Source: JBIOHP01 sp044449065
GTDB taxonomy: Bacteria > Bacteroidota > Ignavibacteria > UBA10030 > SZUA-254
Assembly: GCA_044449065.1 (NCBI GenBank)
Contig: JBIOHP010000006.1
Location: 124,001-188,000 of the forward strand
Reading direction: 5' to 3'
DNA length: 64,000 nucleotides
This document shows positions 60,141 through 64,000 of this stretch, piece by piece. Made by a program: the position numbers and the translations under genes. The notes under the pieces were generated by a model, which was given only the letters and a program-made list of their open reading frames with translations, did not search any database and was not told the DNA's origin. Each line of letters opens with the position of its first letter. The first letter of the stretch is position 1.

Positions 60141-61076
60141 TTATCCCACTCCTCCCTCCAGAAACTCAACCGTTCCTTCTGCTGTGTTGATTCGCGCTTT
60201 GACACCGATGGGAATCGTGAGCGGATTTTTTACATGCCCGTACTGAATATGCCCCATAACGGGAATTTCATACGGCTGAAATACATCCTGAAAAATCTGC
60301 CCGAGTGAAAGCGACGGTTTCCCAGGCGAGGGTTCGCATCCGATAAATTTTCCGAGAACCACGCCGCCTGCCGCGTTGAGGAATTTCGTCCGTTTCATCT
60401 GCGCAAGTATCCGGTCTATACGATATGGTTTTTCATCGATCTCTTCCAATAAAAGGAGATGACCTTCCTCCCTCGGCAGGAAGCGTGAGCCGACGAGCGC
60501 AGCGATCATCGTGAGATTTCCCCCCAAAACACGACCCGACGCGTTTCCTTTTTCATAGATTGTCCGCTCTCGCGGCTTAATTTTTATTTCTCCGGGAGGC
60601 CGGGTGGAAGTTAAGCAATCCCACAACTGTTCCTCGGCGTGTCCCTTTAATCCTTCAGCCATTTCTACCGAGACCATTGGACCGGAAAAAGATATTAATC
60701 CGATTTTTGAAAAAAGCGCAAGCTGCAGCGCGGTAATATCGCTGTAACCGAGGAGAATTTTCGGGTTGCGGCGGAAAATATTGAAATTCAGGTACGGAAG
60801 GATTCGCAGCGCTCCATAGCCACCGCGCACGGTAAAAATTGCTTTTACCTTCCGGTTCTCAAATAATTTGTGGAGATCGGAAGTGCGCTGCTCATCGGTG
60901 CCGGCGAGATAACCCCTGCGGTGATACAGATGGGGACCGAGTTCAATCCTGTATCCGAGTGATTCGAGGTAACGAATTCCTTTCCCAAGTTCATCTTCGG
61001 ATGCAGGAGGGCTTGCTGGCGCGGCTATACCAATTACATCGCCGCGGCGGAGTGGTTTTGGTTTGAGAATTGCCAT
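60141..61076 (-). CDS. LD-carboxypeptidase (peptidase S66 family)
   Basis: A 311-residue cytoplasmic serine peptidase of the LdcA/microcin-resistance family. It trims the terminal D-Ala from tetrapeptide stems during murein recycling. Motifs: RGDVIGIAAPASPPAS (11-26), TVRGGYGALRILPYL, the nucleophile Ser112 in LLGYSDITALQLA, the LLLLEEIDEKPYRIDR glutamate region and MGHIQYGHVKNPLTIPIG with the catalytic histidine. There is no signal peptide. It may share the peptidoglycan theme of the mre cluster, though it is separated from it by a terminator and by divergent genes. Confidence 0.93.
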   Translation of the reverse strand: MAILKPKPLRRGDVIGIAAPASPPASEDELGKGIRYLESLGYRIELGPHLYHRRGYLAGTDEQRTSDLHKLFENRKVKAIFTVRGGYGALRILPYLNFNIFRRNPKILLGYSDITALQLALFSKIGLISFSGPMVSVEMAEGLKGHAEEQLWDCLTSTRPPGEIKIKPRERTIYEKGNASGRVLGGNLTMIAALVGSRFLPREEGHLLLLEEIDEKPYRIDRILAQMKRTKFLNAAGGVVLGKFIGCEPSPGKPSLSLGQIFQDVFQPYEIPVMGHIQYGHVKNPLTIPIGVKARINTAEGTVEFLEGGVG

Positions 61077-61150
61077 ACGTAAAAAAAGATAGTGACTTTA
61101 TCGTCATTATCAAAATCACAAAAATCTGGAAAATCTCAACCGGAATGATT

Positions 61151-61195
61151 AATAAAAAAGCGAGAGATTGAATACCCCAATACTCAACTCTCGCT
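61151..61195 (-). terminator. Rho-independent terminator downstream of the 49-residue ORF
   Basis: On the minus strand, AGCGAGAG pairs with CTCTCGCT (plus 61188-61195 and 61159-61166), with weak extra pairing inside, followed by a T run (plus A residues 61154-61159). It stands between the small ORF and the LD-carboxypeptidase gene. Confidence 0.8.
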
Positions 61196-61271
61196 TCTAG
61201 GAGGATACGTATTTGTAATTATATGTCTTTCAAGCGTAAGACATTTTCTGTTTTCACTAATCCACTGTACC

Positions 61272-61421
61272 TCACTGAATGCTGATAAATTCTTCTTTTT
61301 GTGTCAAACGGTTCATATAGAGCGTGTACCAATTCTGCCGATCAATCTCGTCAAGAAGAACATAGTAATAGTAAACTTGTTCCTTATATGAAAGCAGCGG
61401 TAGATAGTATAGCTTTTTCAA
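61272..61421 (-). CDS. Possible 49-residue protein in its own transcription unit
   Basis: A TTG-initiated frame with a ribosome site (AAAGGA, 9 bases upstream) and an in-frame stop just ahead of it. The product begins MKKLYYLPLLSYKEQVYYYY and goes on VLLDEIDRQNWYTLYMNRLT, an unusual aromatic-rich composition with seven Tyr in the first 20 residues or so and no signal peptide. A terminator follows 76 bp later and a plausible promoter lies just upstream. It has no relative I recognise. The base composition and TTG start keep the confidence moderate. Confidence 0.45.
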   Translation of the reverse strand: MKKLYYLPLLSYKEQVYYYYVLLDEIDRQNWYTLYMNRLTQKEEFISIQ

Positions 61422-61449
61422 TGTTTAAATTCCTTTGTGTCGTTAAACG

Positions 61450-61477
61450 ATGCTACAATATCGTGTAAATCTTTCAA
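61450..61477 (-). promoter_or_regulatory. Candidate promoter of the 49-residue ORF
   Basis: On the minus strand: TTGAAA (plus 61472-61477), 16 bp, TAGCAT (plus 61450-61455). The -35 is good and the -10 weak. It would start transcription about 20 bases before the TTG. Confidence 0.35.
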
Positions 61478-61604
61478 ATTGTTGTGTGTTTGTAGTCACG
61501 AAGTGAGGAAGGTCACATCACTAAGAGCTATCGTTCGATAAAAGGGATTTGGAAAAAAATTAAAGTGACATGGATCAAATTATTTCGGGGTAAAGGAGAT
61601 GATT

Positions 61605-61817
61605 CTATTCCTCGAATTCAACCGACATTGAAATATTTCCGTTAGGAGATAAAAGAATAGTGAGCAAATTCGGTCGACAGCAAACGGCGCAATCTTCAGT
61701 ATAGGATTGCTTTGAACCGCCGGTGATATCGATCAGCGTTTCATTTTCTTCGCCACAATATACACATTCATAAGTAGCGGGGATGAGTTCGTTCTTATGC
61801 GCGTATCTATATGTCAT
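61605..61817 (-). CDS. CPXCG-motif cysteine-rich protein
   Basis: A 70-residue protein with the pattern YECVYCGEENETLIDITGG then YTEDCAVCCRPN, the two cysteine clusters of the CPXCG family (usually CPYCG, here CVYCG). The four main cysteines probably bind zinc; the family's function is unknown. It is divergent from the pseudouridine synthase gene at 61858 with only 40 bases between the two start codons, so the promoters overlap or lie within the coding sequences. Confidence 0.88.
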   Translation of the reverse strand: MTYRYAHKNELIPATYECVYCGEENETLIDITGGSKQSYTEDCAVCCRPNLLTILLSPNGNISMSVEFEE

Positions 61818-61857
61818 TACAAGCCAAAAGAAATCGTATATTATTACCGTGATACTA

Positions 61858-62451
61858 ATGAAAAAACACCAAAAACGGGAAAAAGAATTCCGCTATTTTC
61901 TATTTTATAAACCCTACGGCGTCCTCTGCCAGTTTACCGATGAAACCGGAAGAGATACCCTGGCGAACTACGGACCTTTCCCAAAAGACGTCTATCCGGT
62001 GGGACGGCTTGATTACGACAGCGAAGGACTTGTTCTGCTTTCGAATAACGCTTCCCTGAAGCAGCTCTTACGCGATCCGCAAAACAAACATCCACGTACA
62101 TATTTGGTTCAAGTGGAAAACACACCGGATTCAAAACAACTCGAGCAGCTATGTAACGGAGTGATAATAGGCGGATATAAGACCCGTCCGGCAAAAGCGC
62201 GGTTATTGGATATTGAACCCGAATTACCGCCCCGACCTGTCCCTATCCGGTTCCGAAAACTTATTCCGACCGCATGGCTCGAGATAACAATGTATGAAGG
62301 AAAAAACAGGCAGGTCAGAAGAATGACCGCAGCGGTGGGACTTCCTACTCTCCGCCTTGTCAGAATTAAAATCGGGGAGCTGACGCTGAATGGATTATCG
62401 CCGGGAGAGAAAAAAGAGGTATCCCACGGTGATATTGAAAAATTATTTTAG
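61858..62451 (+). CDS. Pseudouridine synthase, RluE/RsuA type
   Basis: A 197-residue enzyme of the RsuA/RluB/C/D/E/F superfamily. The start is ATG 61858 (MKKHQKREKEFRYFLFYKPY). Catalytic motif II is YPVGRLDYDSEGLVLLSNNA (about 43-62) with the catalytic Asp in GRLDYDSEGL, then LEITMYEGKNRQVRRMTAAV as motif III. No S4 domain is present, which matches RluE, the enzyme that modifies U2457 of 23S rRNA. A different large-subunit target is possible. Confidence 0.9.
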   Translation: MKKHQKREKEFRYFLFYKPYGVLCQFTDETGRDTLANYGPFPKDVYPVGRLDYDSEGLVLLSNNASLKQLLRDPQNKHPRTYLVQVENTPDSKQLEQLCNGVIIGGYKTRPAKARLLDIEPELPPRPVPIRFRKLIPTAWLEITMYEGKNRQVRRMTAAVGLPTLRLVRIKIGELTLNGLSPGEKKEVSHGDIEKLF

Positions 62452-62506
62452 TGAAGAGATTGCCGATTCAACATTGATGCAGAGTATACCCCTCAGTTCT
62501 ACGCTG

Positions 62507-63001
62507 CTATAAATTGTAAAACTTCAGATCGACTCCCTTTTTCAATTTTGTAATGTAGATGATCTGACCAAGATGCTGTGCAAAATGTTCCACCACATGC
62601 GAAAGTGCGTCCAGACAAGTCACATCATATTTCTGGATGTGGCGGATTTCCAATAACTGCTGAACATCAAGTTTCTCCAGCGTCTTGTCAACATCAGCCA
62701 TCGTCTCCCGTAAAATTTTTAACAACTGGTCTTTGGGGGGGTTTTCTCTTTCCGAAAATTCCTTCGCGCGGTCGCGTTTATCGGGCACGTTGCCCAATCC
62801 GCTCACGATCCACTGGCGGGCATTGCCCGAAAGATGCAGAACCAGGTTGCCGATGCTGTTATCGGTCTCATGCGCCCTCCACCAGATTTCTTCCTCGGTG
62901 AGAATTTCAAGACAGCGCTCGATGCGGGGAAGAAATTCCTTCACCAACCGTTTTCGTGAATATTTGACATATTCGCTTCCAATAGTGATATTTGTATCCA
63001 T
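62507..63001 (-). CDS. DinB-family protein (DUF1572 type)
   Basis: A 164-residue four-helix-bundle protein. NSIGNLVLHLSGNARQWIVS and LDALSHVVEHFAQHLGQIIY provide the spaced histidines that bind a metal in DinB/YfiT-like proteins, which include thiol-dependent transferases. The N-terminal YSRKRLVKEFLPRIERCLEI helix and WWRAHETDNSIGNL match DUF1572. The substrate and role are unknown. Confidence 0.85.
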   Translation of the reverse strand: MDTNITIGSEYVKYSRKRLVKEFLPRIERCLEILTEEEIWWRAHETDNSIGNLVLHLSGNARQWIVSGLGNVPDKRDRAKEFSERENPPKDQLLKILRETMADVDKTLEKLDVQQLLEIRHIQKYDVTCLDALSHVVEHFAQHLGQIIYITKLKKGVDLKFYNL

Positions 63002-63050
63002 TGCTTTGACCTGTTAGTAGTATAACAAAGTTTTTATTCCATGCATTTAG

Positions 63051-64000
63051 CTACGCGACTTCCTTCACAATCGCTATAAACTTATCCACCTCATCGGCAT
63101 TATTATAGAGATGCGTGGAGATGCGGATGGAATTCAGGTGGCTTTCAGGCACAATGCGGATGCGGAATCCTTTCTTGCCGGCGTGTTCGTTGAATTTATC
63201 GTACGGCATATTTTTTAACCTGAACCCGACAACAAAGCCACGGGACCGCTCTTCGGTGGGAGTCAGCATCTCTATCCTGTCGCCCAAATCCATCAATCCT
63301 TTTTGCAATCTGCCGGAAAGCGCCCTACCCCTCACGATAATGTTTTCCATTCCAATCTGATAGAGAAAATCGACGCTGGCTGCAAGCCCGATTTGCAGCG
63401 CGGCATTCTGCGTGCCGTAATCGTACCGGTGCGCAGTGGGAACATAACCCTTAAACTCGGGCGGGGTTGTCGTAACGTCCCATCCGATATCGGAGTAACC
63501 CCCGACCATCTGAGCTTCGACAGTATCGAGAAGTTCTTTTTTAACATAGAGGAAACCGGTGCCCTTCGGTCCGCACATCCATTTATGTCCGCAGGTGGCG
63601 TAGAAATCGCAGTTGATATCTTTCATATCGAGCAACGTTGTGCCCGGACCGTGCGCACCATCGAAGAAAACCCACAATCCTTTATCATGTCCTAATTTCG
63701 CAATTTCTTTTATCGGAAAAACCTGTCCGATTGTGCACGTAATGTGCGGGATAGCGATGACCCTGGTTTTGTTTGTGATGAGATCGTTAATGCGATTGAG
63801 GTTCTCCTCCGCCGTCATCGCCGGCTTGAGCGCTTTGATAACGATCCCATCATGTCTCGCGCGGTTGAGCCACGGCAGCGCGTTGCCTACGTGCTCATGC
63901 GTTGTCAAAATAACTTCATCGCCCCGTTTGAGCGGCAATCCCAGAGCAATAATATTGATCCCCTCGGAAACATTATGCGTCATCGAAATTTCCGATTCAT
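63051..64000 (-). CDS. Class V aminotransferase (isopenicillin N epimerase-like), 5' end cut off
   Basis: The stop is at 63051 and the frame runs off the right edge, so the N-terminus is missing; 316 codons are visible. It is a PLP enzyme of fold type I: MTHNVSEGINIIALGL, DEVILTTHEHVGNALPWLNR, FFDGAHGPGTTLLDMK, and the PLP-lysine block DFYATCGHKWMCGPKGTGFL. HRYDYGTQNAALQIGL and the C-terminal SIRISTHLYNNADEVDKFIA complete it. Relatives include cysteine desulfurases and isopenicillin N epimerases; the GHKW with WMCGPKG fits the latter group. The substrate is unknown. Confidence 0.9.
   Translation of the reverse strand, partial: ESEISMTHNVSEGINIIALGLPLKRGDEVILTTHEHVGNALPWLNRARHDGIVIKALKPAMTAEENLNRINDLITNKTRVIAIPHITCTIGQVFPIKEIAKLGHDKGLWVFFDGAHGPGTTLLDMKDINCDFYATCGHKWMCGPKGTGFLYVKKELLDTVEAQMVGGYSDIGWDVTTTPPEFKGYVPTAHRYDYGTQNAALQIGLAASVDFLYQIGMENIIVRGRALSGRLQKGLMDLGDRIEMLTPTEERSRGFVVGFRLKNMPYDKFNEHAGKKGFRIRIVPESHLNSIRISTHLYNNADEVDKFIAIVKEVA

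Overview
The window reads as a chromosomal segment from a member of the Bacteroidota/Ignavibacteria part of the FCB group. The evidence is a type IX secretion system (T9SS) kit: the giant outer-membrane translocon protein SprA, the PorX-type response regulator/PglZ protein, and a secreted protein ending in a NYPNPFNP-type sorting domain. It also has an outer-membrane, TonB, OmpA and TPR cluster. The sorting-domain style points towards Ignavibacteria-like lineages, but the sequence alone does not fix the class. Several promoters have E. coli-like form (TTGACA/TTGACT, 17 bp, TATATT/TATAAT).

Layout. 1-1.4 kb: the 5' end of a MoxR ATPase gene and a T9SS cargo gene on the opposite strand. 1.5-25 kb: one long minus-strand block. 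From its upstream end it holds sprA; porX-tsaE-tsaB-accD; tonB-ompA-TPR-outer-membrane protein-panC-GlmU-like nucleotidyltransferase, with several ATGA overlaps; a small secreted protein with its own consensus promoter and terminator; and LytR_C-rsfS-argS. 25-32 kb: plus-strand genes for a four-repeat secreted protein with an outer-membrane barrel protein, a secreted glycosylasparaginase, and an ECF sigma factor, anti-sigma factor and TlpA thioredoxin. 32.1-33.7 kb: a gene-free mosaic of hairpins, dispersed repeats and an 11-bp tandem array. 33.7-38.1 kb: a methyltransferase, an HEXXH metallopeptidase and clpC. 38.2-38.9 kb: tRNA-Asn followed by a tandem module of tRNA fragments and a GIY-YIG endonuclease gene. 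39-41.5 kb: an F420-reductase-like oxidoreductase and moeA-moaD-moaE (molybdopterin). 41.5-51.3 kb, minus strand: a DUF2851 protein, pyrF, dcd, an S9 peptidase, an S9-like protein without its catalytic serine, and a Lon-like protease. 51.5-59.3 kb: purN-purH-mreB-mreC-mreD-mrdA-rodA. 59.5-64 kb: a heptad-repeat secreted protein, an LD-carboxypeptidase, a possible 49-residue protein with promoter and terminator, a CPXCG protein, an RluE-like pseudouridine synthase, a DinB protein and a truncated class V aminotransferase.

How the genes fit together. SprA exports T9SS cargo such as the gene at 509-1357, and PorX is the usual regulator of that system. TonB, OmpA, the TPR protein and the barrel proteins serve the envelope. 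MreBCD, PBP2, RodA, the GlmU-like enzyme and LD-carboxypeptidase serve cell shape and peptidoglycan. TsaB and TsaE belong to tRNA t6A synthesis.

The least expected structure is at 38.3-38.85 kb. There an intact tRNA-Asn is followed by a tandem array of a unit made of the tRNA 3' half, a terminator and a small GIY-YIG nuclease gene. One nuclease copy is reduced to its last 14 codons, and two degenerate tRNA 3' halves are present. This looks like a tRNA-associated selfish element. All family names come from reading protein motifs; no database search was possible.
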